Source: Bacteriovoracaceae bacterium (GTDB lineage Bacteria > Bdellovibrionota > Bacteriovoracia > Bacteriovoracales > Bacteriovoracaceae). From it: a DNA stretch of 46,102 bases. Shown here piece by piece: positions 7,023 through 15,164 of this stretch. Where the stretch lies: NCBI GenBank assembly GCA_023701435.1, contig JAMPXB010000027.1, positions 1-46,102 on the forward strand, in the 5' to 3' direction. Both the position numbers and the translations under genes were made by a program. Within the stretch, counting starts at the first letter, position 1, and each line of letters starts with the position of its first letter. The notes under the pieces are model-generated. The model made no database searches, had not been told where the DNA came from, and saw only the letters and a list, made by a program, of their open reading frames with translations.

Positions 7023-7696
7023 AAAATATCTGATCTCTTCCTCGTCCAGTTTGTCTTCTGCAAGAGCTTAAGAAAAACAGGACGGGGAACATACTTCCCG
7101 CCAAATTGCTGAACTACTGGTGTCACCATCTGGGTATCAACCCAGTTTATTCCCTTGTCTTTTAAATGGACGAGCAGGGTATAGAAGCCTTGTTTGGAAG
7201 CATTATCTTCCAGCATGAACATAGATTCCCCGGAAACGAATTCTCCCATAATGACACCATAAAGCCCTCCAACCAGTCTTTCCTGATCCCAGACTTCCAC
7301 TGAATAAGCGTACCCGGCATGAAAAAGATTGGTGTAGGCATCGATGATATCAGGAGTGATCCATGTTCCCGGCTGATCCTTGCGGACCATTTGGGCACAC
7401 TGATTAATGACATCTTTAAAGGCCCGGTTGAAAGTGACGTGATAGGGAGTTTTTTTCAGGAACTTAATAAATGATCTGGAAACATGCAGATCCTTAAACT
7501 GCAGAAGGCCTCGTGGATTGGGAGAAAACCAGGTGTGAGGCATATCCACATTTAAGGGATAAGTGGAAATGGGCCAGGGAAAGATTCCCTGATGATAGGC
7601 CTCAAGAAGTGTATCAATTTCCAGGTCGCCACCTACGGCAACCAGACCGTCTTCCGACGCCGTTTCGACAGGCGGAAAAACGATTTTTCTTTTCAT
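7019..7696 (-). CDS. aat: leucyl/phenylalanyl-tRNA-protein transferase
   Basis: Moves Leu or Phe from tRNA to the N-terminus of proteins that begin with Arg or Lys, marking them for ClpS/ClpAP turnover (N-end rule). The 225-residue length is normal for Aat. Typical motifs are present: Leu-Val-Ala-Val-Gly-Gly-Asp-Leu (19-26), Ala-Tyr-x-x-Gly-Ile-Phe-Pro-Trp (33-41), Trp-Phe-Ser-Pro-Asn-Pro-Arg (56-62), Gly-Thr-Trp-Ile and Gly-Glu-Ser-Met-Phe. The gene overlaps the preceding arginase-family gene by 4 nt and is the last of a three-gene minus-strand run. It ends tail to tail with the desaturase gene, also overlapping by 4 nt. Confidence 0.95.
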   Translation of the reverse strand: MKRKIVFPPVETASEDGLVAVGGDLEIDTLLEAYHQGIFPWPISTYPLNVDMPHTWFSPNPRGLLQFKDLHVSRSFIKFLKKTPYHVTFNRAFKDVINQCAQMVRKDQPGTWITPDIIDAYTNLFHAGYAYSVEVWDQERLVGGLYGVIMGEFVSGESMFMLEDNASKQGFYTLLVHLKDKGINWVDTQMVTPVVQQFGGKYVPRPVFLKLLQKTNWTRKRSDIF

Positions 7697-8766
7697 GAGC
7701 GCAGTGACTCCAGAAGCACCCGTGCCATGTCACCGGCCACAGTCAATGAGCTTTGCTGATCACGTGCCTCAACTCCCTCCGGCCACACATAAGGTGCGAC
7801 TTCCATTAAATCAGCTCCGGTGATTTTAAAATCCTTAGAGAGCAGACGAATAAGGGCGGCACAATCAGTAGGCAGGAGTCCTTCTTTTTCAGGAGTGCCT
7901 GTAGCTGAAGCATATTTTTCATCCAGCGCATCGATATCAAAACTGATATAGACTTCTTTGATGCCTAGTTTTTTGTAATGACCATGGATTTTCTTATAGG
8001 TTTTTTCCACGCCCCATTTATTCACTTCACTTGCCCAGAGTTGTTCGACCCCTAAAGTCTTTTTCCAGTGCTTTTTAGTTTTTCCACTGGAACGGATACC
8101 GATCTGCAGGACATGATCCGGACTTGCAAGATTTTCCAGAATTTTATGAGTCCAGGTGCCGAAGCAGATATCAATGCCGAGACGGCGGTCCAATAAATCC
8201 GTATGAGCGTCGAAATGAAAGAGTGCGGCTTCCTTCAGATTTTTACGGGAGAGCAGCCAGGCCTTGACTAGAGGATAACTGGTGGAGTGGTCTCCGCCGA
8301 AACCTAGAACTCTGGCCTTAGGATTTTTCTTGTATAAATCAGTCAGTGCTTTTTCTGCGATACTTAATGGAGAAACAGGTAGCTTGTTCGCTTTTCCATA
8401 AAGTGCTTTTTGACACAGCTTAATGGTTTCATCATTCAGGTATTTGTCGTGAAGCAGGTGGGGAATAACCCTGACATCGCCCAGGTCAGTAAAGTCCTTG
8501 GAAGAATCCAGAATTTCCTGACGAAGCATCAGCGGCCCCCAGTTGGCCCCGCGCTGGATACCGCCGCCATTATCAGAAGGAATACCTATGACCCATGGTT
8601 TGGAGATATCAAGTTTCTCAAAAGTTTTAAGCCACTTTTTTTTGGCCTTTTCCACATCACGAGTGCCGTAGTAAGCCACCATGAGTTTTTCTTTTTTTTC
8701 TTTTCCGGTGTTGACCGTATAGACACCATTACCAGGTAACGTCAGTAGTTGAGGTATGTTTTTCAA
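7693..8766 (-). CDS. arginase/agmatinase/formiminoglutamase family protein
   Basis: A ureohydrolase-fold protein of 357 residues. It has the binuclear manganese motifs Gly-Gly-Asp-His-Ser, Phe-Asp-Ala-His-Thr-Asp and Ser-Phe-Asp-Ile-Asp-Ala-Leu-Asp, followed by a Thr-Gly-Thr-Pro-Glu loop and Met-Glu-Val-Ala-Pro near the end. An N-terminal extension of about 55 residues precedes the usual start of the fold. The metal site looks complete, so the protein should be an active hydrolase of a guanidino or formimino compound; the substrate cannot be told from sequence. It overlaps genes on both sides by 4 nt (2-hydroxyacid dehydrogenase before, aat after). A second ureohydrolase, the SpeB-like one, lies at 13243-14145. 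Confidence 0.9.
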   Translation of the reverse strand: MKNIPQLLTLPGNGVYTVNTGKEKKEKLMVAYYGTRDVEKAKKKWLKTFEKLDISKPWVIGIPSDNGGGIQRGANWGPLMLRQEILDSSKDFTDLGDVRVIPHLLHDKYLNDETIKLCQKALYGKANKLPVSPLSIAEKALTDLYKKNPKARVLGFGGDHSTSYPLVKAWLLSRKNLKEAALFHFDAHTDLLDRRLGIDICFGTWTHKILENLASPDHVLQIGIRSSGKTKKHWKKTLGVEQLWASEVNKWGVEKTYKKIHGHYKKLGIKEVYISFDIDALDEKYASATGTPEKEGLLPTDCAALIRLLSKDFKITGADLMEVAPYVWPEGVEARDQQSSLTVAGDMARVLLESLRS

Positions 8767-9716
8767 ATGAGCACTCCTTTAATCCATTTATTCTGCAAGA
8801 GCTCTTTTGCATATTTTCGGAAGAAGCTTGCTTCATCGAGACTAAGATAATCTTTCAAAACCATTTCTTCGAAATTTAAGATTTTTTGATCCAGGTCTTT
8901 TTCTACGCCGGCAATATGACTGGTTTTCCAGACTTGAGGGAAGCCATGCCATTCTTCAGCAAAGGGCTCTTTCTCAAATACATCGAGAAAAGCAAAGGAG
9001 TCCGGGTGAGACAAGAGGTATGACTTTAAGGCACTTTCATCCACCAATTTTCCTCGCGCCCCATTGATAAATAAAACTTTATCAGAGAGTGCCGAGAAAA
9101 ATTCCTCGTTAAAAATATGTCGGGTGGATTGATTTAAACTCATCGCCGAAATAATGACTCTAGCCTCGGAAATATTTCCTTCTTTCCAGGATTTAAGACA
9201 ATTCTCCTGGAAGGGATCTACATTGGTCACTTTCATTCCCAGAGCATTCAACGTATCGGAAATAATTTTACCAATGTGGCCGTGGCCAAAAATCCATACC
9301 GCCGTTCCTTTGAGCAGGGTTCTGTTCCAGGTACGCTCCTTATGCCAGGTAAGATGCTGAGGCAGGTCCTGCAGGCCTTGAAAAAGGGCCCCTATTGAAT
9401 ATTCCGCAACTGCCTGGGCACGGATAGTGTGGCCAATAATTACCGGGATGTTCTGCCAAAGATCATGCTCGTGAATAAAGTGATCATAACCAGAATTAGG
9501 GTGAATGATTAACTTGGTTTTATTTAATAACTGATGAGGCAGTTCTCTTAACTGAGTATGGGTGTTGGTAATTAGAATGGTGTCGAGTTCAGAGCTATTC
9601 TTAAGACCCCGGTAATCAAGGTTTCCTAAGGACTTAACCATGATTTCTTCGTGTCCAAAGAATTCTGGACTTTGGTAGGGAGAGCTATGTGTTCTAATTA
9701 CTTGGAACCTTTTCAT
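8763..9716 (-). CDS. D-isomer-specific 2-hydroxyacid dehydrogenase family protein
   Basis: A 317-residue NAD(P)-dependent dehydrogenase. The Rossmann fingerprint is Gly-His-Gly-His-Ile-Gly (about 144-149) with an acidic residue at the end of the following strand (Asn-Val-Asp-Pro). Later come the catalytic-loop motif Asn-Gly-Ala-Arg-Gly, then Asp-Val-Phe-Glu-Lys-Glu-Pro, and a His-Ile-Ala-Gly with the usual catalytic His. The Gly-His-Gly-His variant of the more common Gly-x-Gly-x-x-Gly is slightly unusual. Substrate is not predictable; relatives include phosphoglycerate and erythronate-4-phosphate dehydrogenases. First gene of the run leading to aat; divergent from map with a 46-nt gap that must hold both promoters. 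Confidence 0.85.
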   Translation of the reverse strand: MKRFQVIRTHSSPYQSPEFFGHEEIMVKSLGNLDYRGLKNSSELDTILITNTHTQLRELPHQLLNKTKLIIHPNSGYDHFIHEHDLWQNIPVIIGHTIRAQAVAEYSIGALFQGLQDLPQHLTWHKERTWNRTLLKGTAVWIFGHGHIGKIISDTLNALGMKVTNVDPFQENCLKSWKEGNISEARVIISAMSLNQSTRHIFNEEFFSALSDKVLFINGARGKLVDESALKSYLLSHPDSFAFLDVFEKEPFAEEWHGFPQVWKTSHIAGVEKDLDQKILNFEEMVLKDYLSLDEASFFRKYAKELLQNKWIKGVLI

Positions 9717-9762
9717 CTCTTCAAACTAGCTTAAAAGAGGCTAAATGTGTATAAGGTAACCT

Positions 9763-10548
9763 ATGATCAACATCAAATCCGCCCGCGAAATCGAAATCAT
9801 GAGAGAGAGCTGTAAAATGGCAGCTAAAACGCTCCATTTTTTAAGTAAAAATCTCAAGATTGGAATGACCACAGAAGAAATTAACGAAATGTGTCACCAG
9901 TATACCATTAATCGTGGAGGGATTCCTGCCACTTTGGGGTATCACGGTTTCACTAAATCTCTTTGTACTTCTTTGAATGAAGTTATCTGTCATGGCATTC
10001 CCTCCACCAAAGATACTCTAAGGGATGGCGACATTCTTAATCTGGATGTTACGACCATCTGGAAAGGCTTTCATGGTGATACCAATGCAACTTTTTTAAT
10101 CGGTAACGTAAAACCGGAAGTTAAGAAATTGGTTGATGTTGCTTATGAATGCATGATGAAAGGTATTTCAGTTTGTAGACCAGGTGCCCATATGGGTGAC
10201 ATTGGTGCTGTCATTGAAGAAATGGCCCATGGCCATGGCTTATCAGTGGTTCATGAATATTGTGGTCATGGTATTGGCAGAAAATTTCATGAAGAGCCGC
10301 AAGTGGTCCACGTGGGTAAAAAAGGCACCGGTCCAGAAATGAGACCAGGAATGACTTTTACCATTGAGCCGATGATCAATTTAGGAAAACGTCACTGCAA
10401 AGTTTTAAATGATGGTTGGACGGTGGTTACCAAGGATAAGTCCTGGTCGGCCCAGTTTGAGCACACTATTCTTATTACTGAAGATGGTCATGAAATCCTG
10501 ACCCAATTCTCTCCGGAAGAGTGGACAGAAGCTGATGACAAAATTTAA
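9763..10548 (+). CDS. map: methionine aminopeptidase, type I
   Basis: Removes the initiator Met from new proteins in the cytoplasm. The 261-residue length and the five metal ligands fit type I: Asp in Leu-Asp-Val-Thr, Asp in His-Gly-Asp-Thr-Asn, His in Cys-Gly-His-Gly-Ile-Gly, Glu in Thr-Ile-Glu-Pro-Met and Glu in Gln-Phe-Glu-His-Thr. ATG 9763 has AAGG 7 nt upstream. Its last 14 nt overlap the start of the BFD/NifU-like gene, so the two are probably co-transcribed. Confidence 0.97.
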   Translation: MINIKSAREIEIMRESCKMAAKTLHFLSKNLKIGMTTEEINEMCHQYTINRGGIPATLGYHGFTKSLCTSLNEVICHGIPSTKDTLRDGDILNLDVTTIWKGFHGDTNATFLIGNVKPEVKKLVDVAYECMMKGISVCRPGAHMGDIGAVIEEMAHGHGLSVVHEYCGHGIGRKFHEEPQVVHVGKKGTGPEMRPGMTFTIEPMINLGKRHCKVLNDGWTVVTKDKSWSAQFEHTILITEDGHEILTQFSPEEWTEADDKI

Positions 10549-11347
10549 AGATTTGCTCACCAAAGAAGCCTTCAATACTCCTGTTGAGTTTCCTTCAGTC
10601 ACAGCGACCCTTAAAGGGCGTTCACTTTCTCTGCGCTTTGATTCAAAAGATATCGTGCTTCATGCCGGTTATTCCGGAAATGTTGATCCTTGGTATTCCT
10701 CTCTGTGCAGTTTGATTCTGGGCAAGAGCCTTAATGATATTTCTTTTCTTACCTGGAAGTCCTGGGAAGAAGCCTTTAAAGACGATCAGCTCTTCTGGGA
10801 CCTGCGACAGGAACAAGAAGAGCATTTTATCAATGAACCTCTGGAACTCTTGAAGGCTGCATTGGATATTTTCCGCGGACGTGAGTACCTCTACGAGGAG
10901 GTCAGTCCTTTGATTTGCCGCTGTTTTGGAGTGAGAGAATCCGATGTTCTGGAGCACTTAAATAAAGAGCCTCAGCCTACGCTGGAGAGTCTTGCAGGAG
11001 TGAGTAAGGCCGGCATGGGATGCAGATCATGTGTGCCCCAGCTTAAGCGCTGGCTCGTGCTTCATGAAGAGAAAAAACACGGTCATCACTTTAAGGCACG
11101 GCCGGTGGTGGACTGGCTCGTACAGATTGATTATCAATTGGCAAAGTTTCCCCATACTCAAGATTGGAACATGGAACTTCAAGGAATGAAGGACGGACGG
11201 GTCTCAATTTCTTTTGATAAAAAAGTCACCCAGAAAGAAGAAGAGGATATGGCCCGGGAGCTTCAAGTCTTCTTAGGTCGGGTCGTCGATTTGGATTTGG
11301 CCTTCTTCTTAAGGGCCGCACGGCATTTCTCAAAGGCCAAGGGATAG
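10535..11347 (+). CDS. BFD/NifU-like [2Fe-2S]-binding protein
   Basis: The 270-residue protein has a central Cys128-x-Cys130 and Cys163-x2-Cys166 pair, the [2Fe-2S] pattern of BFD (bacterioferritin-associated ferredoxin) and NifU central domains, with Ala-Gly-Met-Gly-Cys-Arg-Ser-Cys at the second pair. Residues 1-120 have the layout of a NifU/IscU scaffold domain but without its three cysteines, except Cys58 in Ser-Ser-Leu-Cys. The C-terminal 90 residues are unassigned. A role in Fe-S or electron transfer in the cytoplasm is inferred. It overlaps map by 14 nt. Its last 85 nt overlap the convergent gene at 11263-11886, an unusually long 3' overlap. Confidence 0.75.
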   Translation: MTKFKDLLTKEAFNTPVEFPSVTATLKGRSLSLRFDSKDIVLHAGYSGNVDPWYSSLCSLILGKSLNDISFLTWKSWEEAFKDDQLFWDLRQEQEEHFINEPLELLKAALDIFRGREYLYEEVSPLICRCFGVRESDVLEHLNKEPQPTLESLAGVSKAGMGCRSCVPQLKRWLVLHEEKKHGHHFKARPVVDWLVQIDYQLAKFPHTQDWNMELQGMKDGRVSISFDKKVTQKEEEDMARELQVFLGRVVDLDLAFFLRAARHFSKAKG

Positions 11348-11886
11348 TTTTTTAGCTTTTCAAAAATCTTTTGATCCTGTCCTTCAAAAACCTGCTTCAA
11401 ATCCACATCTTCCTGTAGATATTTAATTTCCGTAAAGAACTTATCCAGTTCAGGGATCTCTTCCTTAAGACAGGTTGGCGTAGGGGATTGCATCTGGATC
11501 TGGCCAATAAAGTTAAGTAAGATTTCCCGGGTAGCCTCGACATAATCCTCGACCATGCCTTCGGCCATACTTCTTTGCATTCCGGTAATACTGGCCGGGA
11601 GGATAAACAGCTCTTTACCTCTTTTAATTGAAAACTCTAAAAGCTTCCAGGATTCTGAAAACTTTTTACCGGTACAGATGGCCAGGTAGTCTTCTGTCCG
11701 GATTTCAATCCGGGGTATCTGAACCATCTCAGAAATAAGCCGTTGGTTTAGTTCATAAACAGGGCCGGTATCTTTCTTAAGGTGCATGCGTTGCTCCTCC
11801 TGACCCAGGCATTTAAGAATCGGATGAGTCTTTGCCTGAAGGGGAGTTACCAGCATTAAAAGAAGAAGGGGCACTAAGGATTTCAT
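11263..11886 (-). CDS. secreted protein of unknown function (207 aa)
   Basis: Not recognised. A signal peptide is clear: Lys2, a Leu-Val-rich core, and a likely cut after Leu-Gln-Ala (residues 16-18). The mature part is helical, with four cysteines (in Leu-Lys-Cys-Leu, Ile-Cys-Thr, Thr-Cys-Leu-Lys and Glu-Lys-Cys-Arg) that could make two disulfides. The last 20 residues are strongly basic (Lys/Arg-rich tail). That tail is encoded in the 85-nt overlap with the 3' end of the BFD/NifU-like gene on the other strand. No strong ribosome site lies before the start. Divergent from tatC (66-nt gap). Confidence 0.65.
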   Translation of the reverse strand: MKSLVPLLLLMLVTPLQAKTHPILKCLGQEEQRMHLKKDTGPVYELNQRLISEMVQIPRIEIRTEDYLAICTGKKFSESWKLLEFSIKRGKELFILPASITGMQRSMAEGMVEDYVEATREILLNFIGQIQMQSPTPTCLKEEIPELDKFFTEIKYLQEDVDLKQVFEGQDQKIFEKLKNYPLAFEKCRAALKKKAKSKSTTRPKKT

Positions 11887-11952
11887 AGGTCAATTGTACC
11901 CTAATTTTAGAAAAGATAAGACAGAAAATAGTCTTGGGGCTAATATAGGACC

Positions 11953-12714
11953 ATGAAAGAAATGAGTTTCACAGAGCATTTAGAAGAGCTTAGGACCCGG
12001 ATGATCCGTATCCTTATTATTTTGGTTGTCTCTTTTGGTTGTTGTTATTATTTTTCCAACGATATTCAGGAATTCTTGCTCGCCCCTTTAAGAGAGGCCA
12101 TGGGTACGACGGGTAAAGTCATTTTTACTGGTCTACTAGATAAGGTCCTCGCCGAGCTGCAAATCGCTTTCTGGGCCTGTGTCTTTTTTGCCAGTCCCTT
12201 ATGGTTTCGTGAAGCCTGGCTTTTTATCAAGCCGGGTCTCTATGACGAAGAGGTTAAGGCCATCCGTCCTTTCATCTTCGTGGGTTTTCTGCTCTTTTTA
12301 GGAGGAGTCGCCTTCGGTTATTACATCGTTTTTCCTTTCACCTTTAAAACCCTTCTGGCCTCAGGGGTGCAAGATGTGGAAGCGATGCTTAACCTTCAGG
12401 ATTATCTATTGCTCTCAAGTAAGGTTTTAGTTTTCTTGGGTCTGTTGTTTCAGCTGCCTAACGTGATTCTGATCCTGGGCTTTATGGGACTTGTCACCAA
12501 ATACTCACTTCGCAACATGCGCCGCTATCTGGCCGTGGCCTTTGCTGTCCTGGCCGCCGTGGTCACTCCCACTCCAGACATTTTAAGTATGATGACTGTG
12601 TGGGTGCCGATGATGATTCTTTATGAAATCGGGATTGTGGCTGTGGCGTGGATTGTTCATCCTTATTTGAAGAAAAAATATATGGATGATGAGAATTTAC
12701 CGACAGAGACCTAA
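11953..12714 (+). CDS. tatC: Sec-independent protein translocase subunit TatC
   Basis: The core receptor of the Tat system, which exports folded proteins with twin-arginine signals across the inner membrane. The 253 residues begin with Met-Ser-Phe-Thr-Glu-His-Leu-Glu-Glu-Leu-Arg (residues 4-14), the TatC hallmark including the Glu contacting the signal peptide. Six hydrophobic segments can be seen, and Val-Thr-Pro-Thr-Pro-Asp lies in the usual loop near 200. ATG 11953 has AGGA just upstream. No tatA or tatB gene is adjacent in this window. Confidence 0.97.
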   Translation: MKEMSFTEHLEELRTRMIRILIILVVSFGCCYYFSNDIQEFLLAPLREAMGTTGKVIFTGLLDKVLAELQIAFWACVFFASPLWFREAWLFIKPGLYDEEVKAIRPFIFVGFLLFLGGVAFGYYIVFPFTFKTLLASGVQDVEAMLNLQDYLLLSSKVLVFLGLLFQLPNVILILGFMGLVTKYSLRNMRRYLAVAFAVLAAVVTPTPDILSMMTVWVPMMILYEIGIVAVAWIVHPYLKKKYMDDENLPTET

Positions 12715-12726
12715 GTCACTGTCGGT
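12699..12726 (+). terminator. hairpin spanning the tatC stop codon
   Basis: ACCGACAG (12699-12706) pairs perfectly with CTGTCGGT (12719-12726) around a 12-nt loop that contains the tatC stop. It lies between convergent genes and could end transcripts from both sides. No U tract follows, so the call is tentative. Confidence 0.35.
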
Positions 12727-12738
12727 TATCGTCGGTCA

Positions 12739-13095
12739 TCAGCTAGCTTCCGAATCATAATCAATGACATAACGTTCTTGATCTTCCTCACCACCGCCTC
12801 CGCTGTTGGGAGAGTCATCCCGTTCATCACCTATAAAGTTGATGTGGTCAGAAGAGAAACTCCAGTTATCCAAGCTTCCTACAATAGAGTAGCCTGGCAG
12901 AAGCCGCATAAACTCCTGAATCATACTTTCAATCTGAGAACCATTAAAGTTTGAAGTGTTTAATTTACAAAGCCAGCCGGTCAGCCTGACTTCCATTCCG
13001 GCCACGCTATATTGACAATAACTGAGATCAACCCCGTGACGATTGAGTACTCTTCTTACTTCCTTGGTGGCCTCAAGACGACTTAGTTTACGCAT
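12739..13095 (-). CDS. hypothetical protein with BON-like pattern (118 aa)
   Basis: No signal peptide. Residues 1-75 have an alpha-beta pattern: Val-Arg-Arg-Val-Leu, then Met-Glu-Val-Arg-Leu-Thr-Gly-Trp-Leu, a helix, and Leu-Leu-Pro-Gly-Tyr-Ser-Ile-Val-Gly-Ser-Leu. This resembles a BON domain (beta-strand V-x-L-x-G-x-V and a later gly-val pair), but the match is loose. The C-terminal 30 residues are acidic and low complexity, with Gly4-Glu2-Asp. Start ATG is preceded by a good AGGAG site. The function is unknown; it stands alone on the minus strand between tatC and speB. Confidence 0.6.
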   Translation of the reverse strand: MRKLSRLEATKEVRRVLNRHGVDLSYCQYSVAGMEVRLTGWLCKLNTSNFNGSQIESMIQEFMRLLPGYSIVGSLDNWSFSSDHINFIGDERDDSPNSGGGGEEDQERYVIDYDSEAS

Positions 13096-13198
13096 TCAGT
13101 GCTCCTCTTTAGGAGACCATCTTAATAGAAAATGAACGAGGGAACGAATATGAATCAAGAAATACTGTAATTTTAGAGAGTTAAAAGTGATAAGCCAT

Positions 13199-13223
13199 TT
13201 GCTGGGTGACAGGCACCCAGCAA
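13199..13223 (-). terminator. terminator-like hairpin after speB
   Basis: TTGCTGGGTG (13199-13208) and CACCCAGCAA (13214-13223) form a perfect 10-bp stem with a 5-nt loop, 20 nt beyond the speB stop on the minus strand. The downstream bases are not U-rich, so it may be an RNA 3' end stabiliser or a weak terminator. Confidence 0.55.
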
Positions 13224-13242
13224 TGATTTTGTGGCAGTGAAA

Positions 13243-14145
13243 TTAATCGTTATTCATGGCAAGGATAACCTCGCGAGTTACCTTGGAAGCAAAACAAGAA
13301 GAGTTATTTGTAGAGTCAAGCATCGGTGCCAGTTCCACAATATCGGCCCCCACAAAGTTTTTGCGGTTTAGGATTTTCAAGATCTTCATGAAGCCATGGA
13401 AATCTTCGCCGCCGGCCTCTGGAGTTCCAGTACCAGGAAAAAAGCCCGGATCAAAGAAATCCAAATCGAGGGTCAGATAAATTGGACGAGTATCTGGCAA
13501 GGCCTCAAGCCACTCACAACACTCTTTAAGAGAGCTAGCGAGAGTTTTGTTTTCTTTCATCCACTGGAACTCGGAGCGAGGTCCAGAACGGATACCATAT
13601 TGAATCAAGCGGTTCTTATCAGTGAAGTGATCTAAAATGCGTCTGATGATGGCAGCATGAGAGAATTTCTCTTCCAGGTAACCGTCGCGCAGATCAGTGT
13701 GAGCATCGAGGTGAAGCACCACGAGGTCCGGATAATTTTTAAGATAAGTTACAATCGGGCCGTAAGAAATCGAATGCTCTCCACCCAAAGTTACGAACTT
13801 AATCTGATCTTTTTTTAGATCCAGATCTTTGGTCATCTCCATGAAAAATTCATTGGTGATGTGCCACTTAGAGGGATAAGTCGGAAGATCACCCATGGTG
13901 ATAATATTGTAGTCTTGAGTGTCTTTATCCAAATAAGGAGAGTAATCCTCCAGACCATAAGAAGCTTCACGAATCGCACTGGGAGCAAAACGCGCTCCAG
14001 GACGGAAGCTGGTTGTGCCGTCAAAGCAGAAGCCAATGATGTGAGTAGAGTGAGAGTAAATGGCTTCGGCGTATTGAGTTCCGATGAATGGCTTTTGTGG
14101 TTCAAGCCCTTCAACTTCTTTAATTAAGCGTGGTTCTGTAGTCAT
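13243..14145 (-). CDS. speB: agmatinase-like ureohydrolase
   Basis: Predicted to split agmatine into putrescine and urea using two Mn ions. The 300 residues include Gly-Gly-Glu-His-Ser-Ile, Leu-Asp-Ala-His-Thr-Asp-Leu-Arg and Thr-Leu-Asp-Leu-Asp-Phe-Phe-Asp-Pro, then Gly-Thr-Gly-Thr-Pro-Glu-Ala-Gly-Gly, all typical of SpeB. I place the start at ATG 14145, which has AGGA about 6 nt upstream, not at the in-frame TTG 14160 inside the speE end. With that start the gene begins 1 nt after the speE stop. The pairing with spermidine synthase supports the agmatinase call over arginase. Confidence 0.9.
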   Translation of the reverse strand: MTTEPRLIKEVEGLEPQKPFIGTQYAEAIYSHSTHIIGFCFDGTTSFRPGARFAPSAIREASYGLEDYSPYLDKDTQDYNIITMGDLPTYPSKWHITNEFFMEMTKDLDLKKDQIKFVTLGGEHSISYGPIVTYLKNYPDLVVLHLDAHTDLRDGYLEEKFSHAAIIRRILDHFTDKNRLIQYGIRSGPRSEFQWMKENKTLASSLKECCEWLEALPDTRPIYLTLDLDFFDPGFFPGTGTPEAGGEDFHGFMKILKILNRKNFVGADIVELAPMLDSTNNSSCFASKVTREVILAMNND

Positions 14146-14146
14146 A

Positions 14147-15004
14147 TTATTCCTGTCCAATCATGTTCTTATGGAAGTTAGAAATAGAGAAAGTCCCTTT
14201 ATGCCAATCCATGTTGTACCACTTAAGGCTGCGCTGAAGTGTATTCATGTGCTGCAACTTCTCAGGATTAATATCAGTCGGACGGTATTTCTTAGATGAG
14301 AAACCGAAAGTCCAATAAACCCCAGGATAGATAAGCATTGGAGCGTTGAATGAGTTAACAACTGGAAATACTTTTCTCATGTTATTGTAGATGTTTTTCA
14401 CACCCCATTCATCAAGGAACGGATTTTCAGTCTGGTTCATCATGATGCCGTCATCAGTTAAAGCGTTGTAAACGTCCTGATAGAATTCATCAGTGAAGAG
14501 ACCGGAAGCAAAGTCCACTGGATCGGTGGAATCAACCACGATGATGTCATATTCTTTTTGGGCTTTTTTAATGAAAGCAAAACCGTCCTGAGGCAGAACG
14601 CGTACTCGCTTATCACTAAGGCCCGAAGTGCAGTCCGGGAAATAGATTTTAGAAACTTCGATTACGCGCTCATCAATTTCCACCAGGTCAATGCGTTCAA
14701 TGTCTGGGTGCTTAACGAATTCACGAACTACACCGCCGTCACCGCCGCCGATGATCAGAACTTTTTTACAGTTGCGGGAAACCATATAAGGAATGTGCGA
14801 GACGACTTCATGATAAACAAATTCATCTTTGTCGGAGACCATAGTCTTGCCGTCCAAAAGTAGCAGTTTTCCAACTGATTCAGTCTCTACCACATCGATT
14901 TTTTGATATTGAGATTGTTCACTATGAAGTATGGCCTTAATTTTAAAACCCATAGCAAAAGTGTTACGAAAAGATTCTTCAATCATCCAGCCTGGTACGT
15001 TCAT
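14147..15004 (-). CDS. speE: spermidine synthase (polyamine aminopropyltransferase)
   Basis: Moves an aminopropyl group from decarboxylated S-adenosylmethionine to putrescine. The 285 residues have Leu-Leu-Leu-Asp-Gly-Lys-Thr, the nucleotide-binding Gly-Gly-Gly-Asp-Gly-Gly-Val-Val-Arg-Glu, Val-Glu-Ile-Asp and the catalytic Val-Asp-Ser-Thr-Asp-Pro-Val motif. ATG 15004 has AAGGAG 8 nt upstream. It is the first gene of a two-gene polyamine operon with speB. Its SpeB-made putrescine substrate fits the pathway. No SAM decarboxylase or arginine decarboxylase gene is in the window. Confidence 0.95.
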   Translation of the reverse strand: MNVPGWMIEESFRNTFAMGFKIKAILHSEQSQYQKIDVVETESVGKLLLLDGKTMVSDKDEFVYHEVVSHIPYMVSRNCKKVLIIGGGDGGVVREFVKHPDIERIDLVEIDERVIEVSKIYFPDCTSGLSDKRVRVLPQDGFAFIKKAQKEYDIIVVDSTDPVDFASGLFTDEFYQDVYNALTDDGIMMNQTENPFLDEWGVKNIYNNMRKVFPVVNSFNAPMLIYPGVYWTFGFSSKKYRPTDINPEKLQHMNTLQRSLKWYNMDWHKGTFSISNFHKNMIGQE

Positions 15005-15164
15005 AAAACTCCTTCGAAAATATGGGGAATTTCTATCCTAAACAAAGAGGTTTTCCAAGCGAATAATGACACATAGCTACTTAAATCGGTCAGGCTAGCG
15101 AGGATTGCATGACGTTTCCGGTGTTTATGCTTATGATAGAAGGGTCAAACTTTGCGAGGAAATC

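Noticed and set aside
14146..14160. TTG 14160 as the speB start
   Set aside because: It lies inside the end of speE; ATG 14145 has AGGA at good spacing.
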